Positions 63,489 through 64,000 of a stretch of 64,000 bases of DNA are shown here, piece after piece. Location: assembly GCA_910588365.1 (NCBI GenBank), contig CAJUQS010000087.1, positions 1 to 64,000 on the forward strand. Direction: 5' to 3'. How positions within the stretch are numbered: the first letter of the stretch is position 1; each line of letters begins with the position of its first letter. The notes under the pieces were generated by a model. The model saw only the letters and a program-made list of their open reading frames with translations. It was not told where the DNA came from and made no database searches. A program made the position numbers and the translations under genes. This DNA comes from an uncultured Oscillospiraceae bacterium. GTDB lineage: Bacteria > Bacillota > Clostridia > Oscillospirales > Oscillospiraceae.

Positions 63489-63926
63489 TCAGTCCAAGGC
63501 TTCTCGAAGCACTTTCAAAATGCGCCTCATTCTCCGATGCAGAGAAAATCGTGACTGCTGATACAGCCCGCACAGCACCTTGACCGGCACCTCATTGACA
63601 TACCGCAGCAATATCAATTCCCGATCCTCCACATCCAGCTTGTCCAACTCTGCTCTGAGCGCAATGGAGAGCAGCGGGTCGGTTTCCTGGCAGGGCGGTT
63701 CTGCCGGTCGAGGGTCACAGTCAGACCGGCGGTATTCGTCGATACAGAGGTTGCGGGCGATGGTGTAGAGGTATTGGAGCACCTGGTTCGTGTCCCGGTA
63801 GGTGTCGCTGGCGAACCAGCGCAGGAACGTCTCCTGGGTGATGTCCTCCGCCTGCTCCCGGCTGCGGAGCCGGTAGAAGCAATAACGGTATATCTTTTCA
63901 TACTGTTCTTCAATATCCAGCGCCAC
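63489..63926 (-). CDS. ECF-type RNA polymerase sigma factor
   Basis: This 145-residue sigma-70 family protein consists of region 2 (EEQYEKIYRYCFYRLRSREQAEDITQETFLRWFA...YLYTIARNLCIDEYRR) and region 4 (LDVEDRELILLRYVNEVPVKVLCGLYQQSRFSLHRRMRRILKVLREAL), the two-domain ECF layout. The start is GTG 63926 after GGGAGGG. It heads the membrane protein/ABC operon with 13 bases to the next gene and probably directs that operon's own transcription. The usual Walker-like anti-sigma (zinc ZAS) protein is not seen; the next membrane protein is the candidate antagonist. Confidence 0.9.
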   Translation of the reverse strand: MALDIEEQYEKIYRYCFYRLRSREQAEDITQETFLRWFASDTYRDTNQVLQYLYTIARNLCIDEYRRSDCDPRPAEPPCQETDPLLSIALRAELDKLDVEDRELILLRYVNEVPVKVLCGLYQQSRFSLHRRMRRILKVLREALD

Positions 63927-64000
63927 AGTCTCCCTCCCTTCACGTTCTCTATCATGTTTAACGGCTGAAATGACAAAATGTGCGGCTATCGCAAAATTTT

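Overview
The window looks like a chromosomal segment of a high-GC Clostridia, most likely an Oscillospiraceae (Flavonifractor/Lawsonibacter/Pseudoflavonifractor-like) gut anaerobe. The reasons are the high GC content, Firmicutes-type Shine-Dalgarno sites with sigma-A promoters, the Firmicutes cluster asp23-nusB-xseA-xseB-ispA / dxs-tlyA-nadK-argR-recN, a potA-potB-potCD operon with fused PotCD, and small Clostridia families (DUF6440, DUF2812, DUF2975, DUF4130). The taxonomic call is an inference. No rRNA, tRNA or CRISPR array was recognised.

Layout. 0-0.8 kb: 3' end of a large serine recombinase, the edge of an integrated element. 0.9-4.1 kb: MATE exporter divergent from an AraC regulator, then a membrane protein/XRE pair. 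4.3-14 kb (minus): Sua5, a dephospho-CoA kinase frame running without a stop into an M18 aminopeptidase, prfA, a flavodoxin, a YdcF protein, an ABC-F ATPase and murF. 14-24.2 kb (minus): dxs, tlyA, nadK, argR, recN and an M28-like protein, with a methyltransferase, a nucleoside phosphorylase and a chloramphenicol-acetyltransferase-like gene inserted between dxs and tlyA. 24.2-26.6 kb: a divergent XRE/small-protein cassette between inverted non-coding repeats, then an apparently unannotated ~660-nt structured RNA gene with its own promoter. 26.6-33.1 kb: a membrane GDPD, an OB-fold protein, and the plus-strand half of the conserved cluster. 33-39 kb: acetyltransferase, unknown proteins, a DUF2975/XRE/lipoprotein operon, and a TSUP transporter with a structured leader. 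39-43.6 kb: AT-richer accessory DNA with an IS256 relic, PadR/MATE, a KTR protein and a broken hydrolase. 43.7-59 kb: DsbA-like protein, heterodimeric ABC exporter, DUF2156-GNAT protein, MscS, purine permease, PadR/DUF2812 operon, polyamine importer and DUF4130. 59-60.8 kb: relics and a MITE. 60.8-64 kb: an ECF-sigma/ABC-2 transporter operon.

The most striking non-coding content is (i) the long RNA at about 25575-26232, whose ends pair with each other; (ii) at least seven full and four degenerate copies of a two-stem intergenic element whose arms covary and which often supplies the last codons of the neighbouring gene; (iii) GC-rich palindromic modules with covarying stems near prfA and on both sides of the XRE cassette; (iv) two related MITEs; and (v) a TSUP leader with competing helices next to the ribosome binding site.
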